From Dehalococcoidia bacterium (GTDB taxonomy: Bacteria; Chloroflexota; Dehalococcoidia; GIF9; UBA5629): a stretch of 17,283 nucleotides of DNA. The notes beneath the pieces were generated by a model. The model made no database searches. It worked only from the letters and a program-made list of their open reading frames with translations, and was not told the DNA's origin. The stretch spans positions 1 through 17,283 of the forward strand of contig JAFGLP010000073.1 of NCBI GenBank assembly GCA_016927965.1, read 5' to 3'. Below, one piece after another: positions 1-7,595 of this stretch (its first letter is position 1; each line of letters starts with the position of its first letter). A program made the position numbers and the translations under genes.

Positions 1-459
1 CCCTCGGCGCTGGAAAGGACGCTGCCCTATATGGACCTGATTTTATTTGACCTGAAAGAGATAGACCCGGCCCTGCACAGGGAGTTCACCGGGCAGGACA
101 ACCGCCGCATACTGGACAACCTGCTGCTGGTAAGGGACTATATCAAAGCCCACCAGGGCAGACCGGCGCTGTGGATACGCACACCGCTGATACCCGGCGC
201 TACAGCCAACCGGGAGACCATAGAGCGCATAGGGCGCTTTATACAGGAGAACCTGGAAGGCATCATGCAGCGCTGGGAGTTGTGCGCCTTCAACAACCTG
301 TGCCGCGATAAGTACAGGAGGCTGGGGCTGGAGTGGAAATACGCAATGACCCAGCTGCTGCGCAAAGAGGAGCTTTTAGAGCTGGAACGGATAGCACGGC
401 AGTCGGGGCCAGACCCTGAAATCATATTCGCCACGGGCGCCACCAGGGTGGAAAACTAA
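1..459 (+). CDS. Radical SAM glycyl-radical-enzyme activating protein (PflA-like), 3' part only
   Basis: Only the C-terminal portion is in the window; the reading frame is open from base 1 and ends at TAA 457-459, giving about 152 residues. The visible part has the order typical of pyruvate formate-lyase-activating-type enzymes: a 'LILFDLKEIDPALHREFTG' strand-and-loop, an 'N..IL.NL' helix, then 'WIRTPLIPGATAN' and a C-terminal helical region. The CxxxCxxC motif that binds the [4Fe-4S]/SAM cluster lies upstream of the window and cannot be checked. In this family SAM cleavage installs a glycyl radical on a partner enzyme under anoxic conditions. The partner is not visible. The next gene begins 19 bases downstream on the same strand and is probably co-transcribed. 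The family call is confident, the substrate enzyme unknown. Confidence 0.85.
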   Translation, partial: PSALERTLPYMDLILFDLKEIDPALHREFTGQDNRRILDNLLLVRDYIKAHQGRPALWIRTPLIPGATANRETIERIGRFIQENLEGIMQRWELCAFNNLCRDKYRRLGLEWKYAMTQLLRKEELLELERIARQSGPDPEIIFATGATRVEN

Positions 460-478
460 ATATGCAGGAGGGCCAGAG

Positions 479-1333
479 ATGACGATACAGCAGCAGAATA
501 TGAATGCGTTTACCAAGCAGGACATTGAGAGCTTCAAGCCCGAGATGAAGATCGGCATGCTGGCCACCGTTACCGAAGAGGGCCTGCCCCACCTGACGCT
601 CATCTCAACCATTCAGGCCAGCGCGCCCACCGAGCTTTTCTGGGGCCAGTTCTCCGAGGGGCGCAGCAAGATCAATATACGCAAGAACCCCAGAGCAGGC
701 TTTCTGATCATGACGCTGGACAAGAACGTCTGGCGCGGCAAGGCTACCTTTACACACTCAGAGCGCAGCGGGAAGGAGTTCGATATACTCAATGAGACGC
801 CCATGTTCCGCTACAACGCCTATTTCGGCATCCACACGGTGTATTACATGGACCTGGTTGATCAGTCCGGCAAATCACCGCTGCCGATGAGCAGCGTTAT
901 CCAGGCGGCCATCAAAACAATGGTGGCCAAAACACTGGCAGGGAAGGGCAGCAAGGATGTGCTGAACGTCTTTACCCGCAAGCTGCTGGACAAGCTGGAC
1001 AATCTCAAGTTCCTTTCCTATATCGGCGCTGACGGCTACCCGGTGATCATACCGGTCATACAGGCACAGTCGGCCGGGACGGACCGGGTGATCTTCTCCT
1101 CTTCCGTATACAGCGAAGATCTCAAAGCTGTGCCCGCCGGGGCCGCGGTGGCCCTGTTCGGCATGTCCTTCGAGATGCAGACGGTGCTGCTGCGCGGCAC
1201 TTTTAAGGGGATACACAGCATAGGCGGTTTTGAATGCGGGGAGATAGAGGTCAACTGGGTATACAACCCCATGCCACCCAGGATGGAGCAGATCTACCCG
1301 CCGCTCAAGCTGGAGAAGATCACGGCATTTTAA
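479..1333 (+). CDS. PPOX-class (pyridoxamine 5'-phosphate oxidase-like) split-barrel flavin protein, two tandem domains
   Basis: This 284-residue protein starts at ATG 479 with a strong AGGAGG ribosome site at 466-471. Residues about 12-110 ('KIGMLATVTEEGLPHLTLIS', then 'SEGRSKINIRKNPRAGFLIM') look like the FMN-binding split barrel of the PPOX/flavin-reductase-like superfamily. Residues about 175-284 ('FLSYIGADGYPVIIPVIQAQ', then 'VALFGMSFEMQTVLLRGTF') look like a second, divergent copy of the same fold. Members bind FMN, F420 or heme, and the cofactor cannot be read from sequence here. It follows the radical SAM activase by 19 bases, suggesting an operon, but no functional link is established. 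It could act as a flavin-dependent reductase or a flavin/heme sensor. The fold is likely; the reaction is unknown. Confidence 0.72.
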   Translation: MTIQQQNMNAFTKQDIESFKPEMKIGMLATVTEEGLPHLTLISTIQASAPTELFWGQFSEGRSKINIRKNPRAGFLIMTLDKNVWRGKATFTHSERSGKEFDILNETPMFRYNAYFGIHTVYYMDLVDQSGKSPLPMSSVIQAAIKTMVAKTLAGKGSKDVLNVFTRKLLDKLDNLKFLSYIGADGYPVIIPVIQAQSAGTDRVIFSSSVYSEDLKAVPAGAAVALFGMSFEMQTVLLRGTFKGIHSIGGFECGEIEVNWVYNPMPPRMEQIYPPLKLEKITAF

Positions 1334-1471
1334 GACCAGCTCGCTGGATGTACCTCCAGGTTAAACTCTAAGCTCTAAATACTGAACTCTATACAAGTTC
1401 AAATATCAAAGCTTTAATGCTCAACGTATTGATCATATTATGTCCAGGTTGGGACCTTATCAAATACCGGT

Positions 1472-2290
1472 TTATCTCTTCCCATGGCGCTTCATAAAGC
1501 CGTTGATGAAGATCCTGGTGGAATCCATCGCTTCGATGAAGAACCCGTGCCGCTTGTCCTGCAGCAGGGTCAGCTCTGAGTGCGGTATCAGATGTTTCAG
1601 CAGCTCGCTGTTCTTGAACGGCACTATATGGTCGAAAGTCCCGCTGATGATCATAGTGGGCGACTTTATCTTTTCCAGCCTGTCCCAGGTGTCGAATTTT
1701 GATACCGCTTCAGCCTGCCTGGCAAAGATAAAGAGCGGGGTGGGATACTTGATGGTGGCCTCGTGGTACTTCTTCAGAGCGTCGGGGTTCTCCTGTATGA
1801 AATCCTCCGAGCAGAACAAACGGAAGACCTCGCTCGAGCGCTGTTCCGGCGTCATATTCTTCATGTAATCGAAGTCGAAGAGCACTCTGGCCCCCACCGG
1901 CATGGGCGGGATGGAGTTGGGCCCGCCCGGCGTCGTACAGCCCAGCACCAGGTTGTTCAGCCTGTCAGCATGGTTAATGGCGAACTCCTGGGCTATCATG
2001 CCGCCCATGGAGACGCCGAAAAGGCTGGACCGTTTGAGTGAAATCGCATCCATGACTGCGCAGACATCGTCGGCCATGCCGACCACCGTTACAGGAGCGT
2101 CCGGCTTATCGCTCCTGCCCGTGCCGCGGTTATCGATTAAAATAACCTGGTATTGAAGCTTGACGAACTCGTCGGGTAATCCTCCCCACTGCAGGGAATA
2201 CTGTCCGAAACCCTGGAGCATGATGAGCGGGTCCCCCGCACCCAGTACCTCGTAATATATTTTTACACCGGCCGCATCAGCAAACGGCAT
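1472..2290 (-). CDS. Alpha/beta-fold hydrolase
   Basis: This 272-residue cytoplasmic alpha/beta hydrolase has a nucleophile elbow GVSMGG (Ser about 94), an acid in 'ISGTFDHIVP' (Asp about 220) and the catalytic His in 'KRHGFF' (about 248), so the triad is complete. The usual oxyanion His-Gly appears as Gln-Gly in 'LQGFGQ'. The 'NRGTGRSDKP' strand-turn is typical of the family. An in-frame TTG at 2305 extends the frame, but the GGAGGG ribosome site lies inside that extension, 7 bases before ATG 2290, so ATG 2290 is chosen. There is no signal peptide. The substrate is unknown; esterase, lactonase and C-C hydrolase roles are all possible. The gene is convergent with the PPOX gene and divergent from the lipoprotein gene. 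Confidence 0.85.
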   Translation of the reverse strand: MPFADAAGVKIYYEVLGAGDPLIMLQGFGQYSLQWGGLPDEFVKLQYQVILIDNRGTGRSDKPDAPVTVVGMADDVCAVMDAISLKRSSLFGVSMGGMIAQEFAINHADRLNNLVLGCTTPGGPNSIPPMPVGARVLFDFDYMKNMTPEQRSSEVFRLFCSEDFIQENPDALKKYHEATIKYPTPLFIFARQAEAVSKFDTWDRLEKIKSPTMIISGTFDHIVPFKNSELLKHLIPHSELTLLQDKRHGFFIEAMDSTRIFINGFMKRHGKR

Positions 2291-2321
2291 ATTCTGTCCC
2301 TCCAAATATTAAATTGCATGG

Positions 2322-2349
2322 ATTATACAGTTTCCCGCGGCAAAACCAA
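2322..2349 (-). promoter_or_regulatory. Candidate sigma70-type promoter of the alpha/beta hydrolase
   Basis: On the minus strand a perfect TATAAT (2322-2327) lies 16 bases from a weak -35, TTGGTT (2344-2349). Predicted transcription would begin near 2315, leaving about a 25-base leader carrying the GGAGGG ribosome site. It lies almost back-to-back with the lipoprotein promoter. Confidence 0.45.
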
Positions 2350-2355
2350 ATTCAC

Positions 2356-2384
2356 TTGGAAAACGGCTTCCGGCGTTATATAAT
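2356..2384 (+). promoter_or_regulatory. Candidate sigma70-type promoter of the lipoprotein gene
   Basis: TTGGAA (2356-2361) and a perfect TATAAT (2379-2384) are separated by exactly 17 bases. Transcription would start near 2391, about 33 bases before the ATG at 2424. The two divergent -35 boxes are only 6 bases apart, so a regulator bound here could affect both genes. Confidence 0.55.
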
Positions 2385-2423
2385 CGCCTTACACCAACCT
2401 TTTCCAGCAGTTGCGGATAGATA

Positions 2424-3467
2424 ATGAAGGCCATTTTATTGAAGACCCTGCCGGCGGCAGCTATTTTTATCACAGCAGCCCTGCTGATGGGCGGCTGCTT
2501 CCCGGTAACCGCACCGGCCGGTCCGGCACAGCAGCAAGCGTCACCCGCCATCACAGGCAACGCCCTGTTCACCTTCGGCCCCCTGCAGGTAACTCCGCAG
2601 ACCGTGACCTCCGGCCAGCCCTTCACAGTAACCATGCAGGTCAGCAATTCCGGGACTGCGGAGGGTACATACGTTGCCGATCTGTATATAGACGGCGCAA
2701 TGGCCGACTCGCAGTCTGTTACAGTCAGCCCCGGCCGGCAGGCGGAGGCCTCTTTCCAGATCTCGTTACAAACGGCGGGCCATCACATCATCGGCATCGG
2801 GAAGCAGACCCTGGACATCACGGCCGTTGACAGCCGCATACCCGTGACGGTCAAAATCGACAGCGGGCAGATGGACGGCTGCAACCCGGCGGCGGAAAGT
2901 GTTTCGCTGCAGGCACACATGACTGTACAGGACAACGGCCTCATGATTAAGCTCTCAACGCCGCCGGGCGGGTTCACCTTAACGGGAGTCAATATAGCCG
3001 GCTTTATCAAGGACAGTACTAACGACTTCAACCTCGATCCTGTAATAGGGCAATCGGTATGGGTGTACGGGGATGATATAGCGATGGCCGATCCTGTCCG
3101 AGATGATTTCACGGTCAACATTTACGGCGACCACAGGAACAGGCTTTACTCGGGAAGTTATAAGAAAACACTCTTCTCGCATATCCCTTCCGCCGTAACT
3201 GTACCGGTGCCGGACATCAACATAAGCAGTGATTTTTACATCGAGGTCCTGCCGCTGAACCTGCCCAGGCTCAATGCCGTGGGCGGATGGGACCGTGATT
3301 TATGGCACCGCTATGTCGTGCACACCTGGTACTACCAGCTTTGCATCGGATACGAAAATTCGCTGGCCCCGCAATCATGGATATCCGACAGCGGTGTTGC
3401 CGTGCCGGGATACTATCCTACTTACAACTGGATGATCAGGGCCGAGGGATACCAGGAGCAGAATTAG
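2424..3467 (+). CDS. CARDB-domain lipoprotein of unknown function
   Basis: The 347-residue product begins with a lysine-containing n-region and a hydrophobic stretch ending in LMGGC (Cys25), a lipobox-like signal peptidase II site. The mature protein should be lipid-anchored outside the cytoplasmic membrane; the window itself encodes Lgt, which makes this modification. After a Pro/Gln/Ala-rich linker, residues about 49-125 resemble a CARDB beta-sandwich ('VTSGQPFTVTMQVSNSGTAE', later 'TAGHHIIGIG'). Residues about 130-347 are a further beta-rich region rich in aromatics ('GGWDRDLWHRYVV', 'YNWMIRAEGY') that I do not recognise. It may be a cell-surface binding or adhesion protein, which is inference. 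The ribosome site before ATG 2424 is weak. No other gene shares its orientation closely upstream. Confidence 0.75.
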   Translation: MKAILLKTLPAAAIFITAALLMGGCFPVTAPAGPAQQQASPAITGNALFTFGPLQVTPQTVTSGQPFTVTMQVSNSGTAEGTYVADLYIDGAMADSQSVTVSPGRQAEASFQISLQTAGHHIIGIGKQTLDITAVDSRIPVTVKIDSGQMDGCNPAAESVSLQAHMTVQDNGLMIKLSTPPGGFTLTGVNIAGFIKDSTNDFNLDPVIGQSVWVYGDDIAMADPVRDDFTVNIYGDHRNRLYSGSYKKTLFSHIPSAVTVPVPDINISSDFYIEVLPLNLPRLNAVGGWDRDLWHRYVVHTWYYQLCIGYENSLAPQSWISDSGVAVPGYYPTYNWMIRAEGYQEQN

Positions 3468-3515
3468 AAATGCAAGCTTATAATATAATGGCAGCCTTAT
3501 AGATTGTAGATTTCA

Positions 3516-3522
3516 AAGGAGG
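3516..3522 (+). promoter_or_regulatory. Strong ribosome binding site that fixes a non-standard start
   Basis: AAGGAGG, flanked by further purines, lies 6 bases before ATC 3529. The downstream frame has no ATG, GTG or TTG between its preceding stop (TAA 3481-3483) and GTG 3691, so this site points to initiation at ATC. Confidence 0.6.
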
Positions 3523-3528
3523 GGAACT

Positions 3529-4026
3529 ATCAGTTCTCTAATTATTTCGATCATCCGGTATGGCGTTATTGCGTTTGGTATAGCGTTCGGTTACTACCTG
3601 TATTTTCAATGGTCTGATGCCAGGCCCGCTACCGGGATAGTCCTGCTGACGTGTGTAGCGTTTAATGGCCTGATAAGCTTTTTCGCCCACGTGGTCTTCC
3701 ATAAAGCCGATGCCAAACGATTGGGGCTGGAATCAGTAAATCCCGGATTTCAGTTCGAGGTGGGCTTTGCCAACCTGGCAATCGGACTGGCAGCTGCCAT
3801 CGCATTTTTTGGCGGTTGGGGCGTGGTTGCGAACACGGTGCTGATATTATGCTACTCGCTGTATATTCTACAGGCTGTGCTGTTCCACCTGTGGAGGTAC
3901 GCCAAAGGGGAAAAACGCAGCCCTGGCTACTTATGGGGCAGCATCGTTTTTGGCTTCCTGTACGTTGGCAACATGCTATTCTTCGTTTTTGCCGCCGTAG
4001 AGCAGGAACATCTGGCGTTTTTTTGA
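3529..4026 (+). CDS. Small polytopic membrane protein (DUF6790-like), apparent ATC start
   Basis: The first ordinary start codon in this frame is GTG 3691, which would give only 111 residues. The frame is, however, open and membrane-protein-like further upstream, and a strong AAGGAGG site lies 6 bases before ATC 3529; from there the product is 165 residues. It has about five hydrophobic segments: 'IISIIRYGVIAFGIAFGYYL', 'TGIVLLTCVAFNGLISFFAH', 'VGFANLAIGLAAAIAFFGG', 'VLILCYSLYILQAVLFHLW' and 'SIVFGFLYVGNMLFFVFAA'. The loop 'NPGFQFEVGFANLAIGL' recalls the uncharacterised DUF6790 family from memory, unverified. It should sit in the cytoplasmic membrane. The function is unknown. An assembly or sequence error that turned ATG into ATC is an alternative to a true near-cognate start. 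Confidence 0.65.
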   Translation: MSSLIISIIRYGVIAFGIAFGYYLYFQWSDARPATGIVLLTCVAFNGLISFFAHVVFHKADAKRLGLESVNPGFQFEVGFANLAIGLAAAIAFFGGWGVVANTVLILCYSLYILQAVLFHLWRYAKGEKRSPGYLWGSIVFGFLYVGNMLFFVFAAVEQEHLAFF

Positions 4027-4037
4027 TCCTCGCCTTA

Positions 4038-4067
4038 TTTACATTACACGGCAATTTATGGTACAAT
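4038..4067 (+). promoter_or_regulatory. Candidate sigma70-type promoter of recJ
   Basis: TTTACA (4038-4043, 5 of 6 consensus) and TACAAT (4062-4067, 5 of 6) are separated by 18 bases. Transcription would begin around 4074, leaving roughly 20 bases before the recJ TTG start. It lies wholly in the gap after the membrane-protein gene, so recJ probably has its own transcript. Confidence 0.6.
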
Positions 4068-4093
4068 ACTCACTCAGAAAGTGAAGTTTCGAT

Positions 4094-5773
4094 TTGCCAC
4101 ATACTCATTGGAAAATCCTACCAGAATCAGATAAGCCCCTGGATCACAAGGGAATACATGCGCTTGTAGCCAAGCTGCTGTATAACCGCGGGATAACCAG
4201 CGCCAAAGACGCAGATATTTTCCTCAAGGCCGATAAACGCCTCTGCGTAGACCCTTTAAGCCTCCCCGATATGCACCATGCCGTCAACCGCGTATATAAA
4301 GCGCTCCTTTCGGGCGAAAAGATAGCTGTTTACGGCGATTTCGACGCCGACGGCATCACAGCTACGGCCCTGCTGGTACAGGGACTGACCGAACTGGGCG
4401 GGGACGCCATCCCCTACATCCCTCACCGTCAAAACGAGGGCTACGGACTGAAAATCCCGGCTCTGGAAAAATTACGTAAACAGGGCATCAGCCTGGTGAT
4501 CACGGTAGATACCGGCATCACGGCCTTTGCCGAGATAGAAAAAGCTAACAAGATGGGGCTGGATATACTGGTGACCGACCACCATGAGCCCCTGCCGGAG
4601 CTCCCGCCGGCCAGGATCATAGTCGATCCCAAGCGGGTCGATTCGCAATGCCCGTTTAAAGAGTTCGCCGGCGTAGGGGTGGCTTTCAAGCTGCTGCAGG
4701 CACTGCTCTCAAGCTCCACCAAAGAAGATCTGCTCAACAGCTCGCTGGAGCTGGTTACGCTGGGTACCATCGCCGACATGTCGCCGCTGTTGAGCGAAAA
4801 CCGTTACCTGGTCAGGGCGGGTTTACACCTGCTGAATAGGACCAAGCGCGTTGGGCTGATGGAGCTTATGCAGGTAGCCTGCATCGAAAAAGGCAAGCTC
4901 ACTGCGGAAACCGTTTCATATCAGATCGCCCCGCGGCTGAATTCGGCCGGGCGGCTGGACGACGCCGGCACCAGCTATCAGCTGCTGGTGACGCACGACA
5001 GGGCGCAGGCCAATATGCTGGCAACGGAGCTGGAGAAGAAAAACAAGGAAAGGCAACAACTGGTGCTGGAAACTTATGAGAAGGCACGCGCCCAGATAGT
5101 GCAGGACGGCATTGACAGGCCGTTGCTGACGGTCTGCGATGCAGACTACCCGGCAGGCGTAATAGGTCTGGTGGCAGGCAGGCTGGCCGATGAATTTTAC
5201 CGCCCCGTCATCATGGTTAAAATCGGCTCGGAAAGCTGCCGCGGCAGCGCCCGCAGCATACAGGAATTTGATCTGATGGTCGCGCTCAAGACGTGCCATC
5301 ACCTGCTTATCAAGTACGGCGGGCACGCCCGGGCAGCAGGATTCAATGTACATACCCGCGACCTGCCGCAGTTGCAGAAAAACCTGCGCACACTGGCAAC
5401 CGAGCAACTGGCGGGACTGGACCTGCGCCCGCATATCGACATAGACGCCGAGGTGTCACTGTCCATGTTTTCCAGGGGCATGTTCGACGATATACGAAGC
5501 CTGGAGCCCTACGGAATGAGCAATCCGGCGCCCATTTTCCTCAGCCGCAAGGTGGAGGTAATCGAGCAAAAGCTGGTAGGCGGACAGAACGACCATATCA
5601 AGCTGAAGCTGAAGCAGGACGGCATAACCTGGGACACCATCGGGTTCCGGCTGGGCAGCTACATCGGCGAGCTGGCGCGTCATATCGACATCGTATACAG
5701 CGTAGAGGTAGACAACTTTAACGGCAAGGGGCAGCTCAGGCTCAACCTGCTTGATTTTGCCCGTTCGTACTAG
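4094..5773 (+). CDS. recJ: Single-stranded-DNA-specific 5'-3' exonuclease RecJ
   Basis: This 559-residue cytoplasmic exonuclease of the DHH superfamily degrades 5' single-stranded ends in recombination and mismatch repair. The DHH domain shows 'VYGDFDADGITA' (Asp82/84/86), 'VDTG' (Asp about 139), the name motif 'TDHHEP' (162-164) and 'LGTIADM' (Asp about 228), all manganese ligands in the family. The DHHA1 domain carries 'GGHARAAGF' (409-417), and a C-terminal OB-like domain runs from about 450 to 559. The length is close to the usual bacterial 560-580, so it looks complete. The start is TTG 4094: the upstream in-frame TGA at 4082-4084 rules out anything longer, and the family usually begins just before a conserved Trp (here 'HTHWKIL'). 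The ribosome site is weak. The 3' end overlaps the convergent lgt gene by 32 bases. Confidence 0.95.
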   Translation: MPHTHWKILPESDKPLDHKGIHALVAKLLYNRGITSAKDADIFLKADKRLCVDPLSLPDMHHAVNRVYKALLSGEKIAVYGDFDADGITATALLVQGLTELGGDAIPYIPHRQNEGYGLKIPALEKLRKQGISLVITVDTGITAFAEIEKANKMGLDILVTDHHEPLPELPPARIIVDPKRVDSQCPFKEFAGVGVAFKLLQALLSSSTKEDLLNSSLELVTLGTIADMSPLLSENRYLVRAGLHLLNRTKRVGLMELMQVACIEKGKLTAETVSYQIAPRLNSAGRLDDAGTSYQLLVTHDRAQANMLATELEKKNKERQQLVLETYEKARAQIVQDGIDRPLLTVCDADYPAGVIGLVAGRLADEFYRPVIMVKIGSESCRGSARSIQEFDLMVALKTCHHLLIKYGGHARAAGFNVHTRDLPQLQKNLRTLATEQLAGLDLRPHIDIDAEVSLSMFSRGMFDDIRSLEPYGMSNPAPIFLSRKVEVIEQKLVGGQNDHIKLKLKQDGITWDTIGFRLGSYIGELARHIDIVYSVEVDNFNGKGQLRLNLLDFARSY

Positions 5774-6566
5774 CTTCGTCGACTTCCGCCGCCGGGACAG
5801 TCTTTTTATTCCGTAACAGCAGTACTGCCAGCATGATTACGGATACTGCCACCACTGCTATATCCACCACCTGCGCTTCCGGCAGATTGAACATGAACGG
5901 TGTGGCATCCCCGCGGAAGAAGCGGATGGCAAAATCGCCGGCGGAGAAGTAGATCAGCCATATGAAGAACAGCACGCCGTCCGGCCTGGTGTGCTTGCGC
6001 AGCAGCCACAGCAGGACGAACCCTCCCATATTCCAGACAAAATGGAAAATTTGGGTGGGATAAAGCGGTACACCCTGCGGCGCATAGCTGTTGGAATTCA
6101 GGTATATAACGGCGATAGGCAGTTCGCACGTGTGGCCATAACAGCAGCCATTGATCAGGCATCCGATCCTGCCGATGGCCTGTGCCAGGATAGCACCCGG
6201 CGCAACCAGATCACCCATCATCCAGAAGGACAGCTTTTTCACCCGGCAGTAAATCAGCAAAGCCACTGCCGCTCCCAGCACGGCACCCCAGACAGCCAGT
6301 CCGGCGAAATTCAACAGCTGTTCGGGATGGGTGATGTAATATTCCCATTTATCTATAACGTGCAGGATGCGTGAGCCCAGTATACCGCCGATCACACCCC
6401 ACAATCCGACATCCCAGATAATATCCTGCGGGATATTGCGCCTTTTAGCTTCCAGCAGCGAAATGCCGATCAGGGCGATGACAGCCACGACAACCATGAC
6501 GCCGTACCAGCGTATCTCAAACGTACCCAGGGAAAATACTATAGGGTTAAGATCAATATCCAGCAT
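5742..6566 (-). CDS. lgt: Phosphatidylglycerol--prolipoprotein diacylglyceryl transferase
   Basis: This 274-residue polytopic membrane enzyme transfers diacylglycerol from phosphatidylglycerol to the lipobox cysteine of prolipoproteins. Evidence includes the N-terminal 'FEIRWYGVMVV', the central 'LAVWGAVLGA' and the Lgt signature region 'GRIGCLINGCCYG' (132-144), with the essential-type Arg133. The canonical GRxGNFxNxE form is replaced by a Cys-rich variant; I recall similar Cys-containing versions in anaerobic lineages, unverified. About seven hydrophobic segments and 'YPTQIFHFVWN' and 'FAIRFFRGD' follow in the expected order. ATG 6566 is preceded by AAGGA at suitable spacing. It begins 12 bases after the ftsY stop and is probably co-transcribed. 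The last 32 bases overlap recJ tail-to-tail. The lipoprotein at 2424 is a plausible substrate. Confidence 0.95.
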   Translation of the reverse strand: MLDIDLNPIVFSLGTFEIRWYGVMVVVAVIALIGISLLEAKRRNIPQDIIWDVGLWGVIGGILGSRILHVIDKWEYYITHPEQLLNFAGLAVWGAVLGAAVALLIYCRVKKLSFWMMGDLVAPGAILAQAIGRIGCLINGCCYGHTCELPIAVIYLNSNSYAPQGVPLYPTQIFHFVWNMGGFVLLWLLRKHTRPDGVLFFIWLIYFSAGDFAIRFFRGDATPFMFNLPEAQVVDIAVVAVSVIMLAVLLLRNKKTVPAAEVDEASTNGQNQAG

Positions 6567-6578
6567 TTAATCCTTGCC

Positions 6579-7484
6579 TCACTCAAAAATAGCGTCGACG
6601 AATGATCTGGCATCGAAGGGGGCGATGTCTTCGACCGTCTCGCCCGTCCCGATATACCTGATAGGTATCTGCAGGCTGTCGCAGATGGCCAGGACAATGC
6701 CGCCCTTGGCCGTACCGTCCAGCTTGGAAAGGAAGATGCCTGTTACGTCCGTGGCCTCGGTGAAGCTGTGCGCCTGCGACAGCCCGTTCTGCCCGGTCGT
6801 AGCATCGATCACAAGAAGGACTTCCTGCGATGCCTCGTACTTGCCTGCCACCTTCCTGATCTTTTTAAGCTCGTCCATCAGGTTATGCTTGGTCTGCAAC
6901 CTGCCCGCCGTATCGATAATTACTATATCGGCATGGCGGTTCTGGGCCGCCTGCAGCGTATCGAAGACCACTGCCCCGGGGTCGGCGCCGGGCTGCTGGG
7001 CAATCACATCCACGCCGATTCGCTGTCCCCACAACTTAAGCTGGTCGATGGCGGCTGCCCGGAAGGTGTCGGCCGCCCCCAGCAGGACCTTCCTGCCGCT
7101 GCTCTTATACTCGCTGGCCAGCTTGGCTATGCTGGTGGTCTTGCCGGCGCCGTTAACACCGACCAGGAGAATTATCTTCGTATTGCCGTCAGGGCCAGCG
7201 GCGGCTTTAGCGGCCACATCCAGCATGCCGGCCATCTCGTCCTTGAGGGCGGAGCGTACCGCCTCGCCATCCGTTATTTTCTGGTCCTTAACGCGCTTCT
7301 TCACGCGTGCCAGCAGCTTCCCGGTAGTCTCAAAGCCGACGTCAGCGGAGATGAGGATCTCCTCGAGCTCCTCCCAGGTCGAATCCTCTATCTTTGAGCG
7401 GTTAAACAGTCCCGAGATTTTGCTGAAAAAGCCCTCACGGCTGCGCTTGACGCCCTGTTCTGTGCATTTGAATAAATCAGACAT
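6579..7484 (-). CDS. ftsY: Signal recognition particle receptor FtsY
   Basis: FtsY is the SRP-family GTPase that docks ribosome-SRP complexes at the membrane. A short N domain (about 1-95 from the chosen start) precedes the G domain with P-loop 'GVNGAGKTT' (109-117), 'DTFRAAA' (139-145), 'DTAGRLQT' (191-198) and 'SKLDGTAKGG' (253-262). The G4 motif has Ser in place of the usual Thr. There is no long acidic A domain, as in many non-enteric bacteria. Three starts are in frame: GTG 7517, ATG 7502 and ATG 7484. ATG 7484 is preferred because it has GGAAAG at normal spacing and because the candidate promoter would start transcription near 7499. The protein is then 301 residues. lgt follows after 12 bases. 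Confidence 0.95.
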   Translation of the reverse strand: MSDLFKCTEQGVKRSREGFFSKISGLFNRSKIEDSTWEELEEILISADVGFETTGKLLARVKKRVKDQKITDGEAVRSALKDEMAGMLDVAAKAAAGPDGNTKIILLVGVNGAGKTTSIAKLASEYKSSGRKVLLGAADTFRAAAIDQLKLWGQRIGVDVIAQQPGADPGAVVFDTLQAAQNRHADIVIIDTAGRLQTKHNLMDELKKIRKVAGKYEASQEVLLVIDATTGQNGLSQAHSFTEATDVTGIFLSKLDGTAKGGIVLAICDSLQIPIRYIGTGETVEDIAPFDARSFVDAIFE

Positions 7485-7505
7485 TGAACTTTCCGGTGAC
7501 ATTGA

Positions 7506-7534
7506 ATTGTATGTCACCCGTATATGAAAGGCAA
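7506..7534 (-). promoter_or_regulatory. Candidate promoter of the ftsY-lgt operon
   Basis: On the minus strand TTGCCT (7529-7534) and TACAAT (7506-7511) are 17 bases apart. Transcription is predicted near 7499, which favours ATG 7484 as the ftsY start over the two upstream in-frame candidates. Confidence 0.45.
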
Positions 7535-7595
7535 GTCCGCGATTGTGAAACCTCAGGCTCTAAATCTTAAATAAAATCGAATACCGGATACCCTG

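Noticed and set aside
1344..1359. Hairpin CTGGA-N6-TCCAG in the gap between convergent genes as a terminator
   Set aside because: The stem is only 5 bp and no T-run follows on either strand. Nothing else was seen in 1334-1471.
2291..2305. In-frame TTG extension of the alpha/beta hydrolase
   Set aside because: The GGAGGG ribosome site lies inside the extension at the right distance from ATG 2290.
3479..3489. Two overlapping TATAAT boxes before the membrane-protein gene
   Set aside because: No acceptable -35 lies 16-18 bases upstream of either. They may still be used, but the evidence is too weak to annotate.
4916..5434. Long open frame opposite recJ
   Set aside because: It is an antisense shadow of conserved RecJ domains.
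6768..7397. Long open frame opposite ftsY
   Set aside because: It is a shadow of ftsY; the FtsY frame carries all GTPase motifs.
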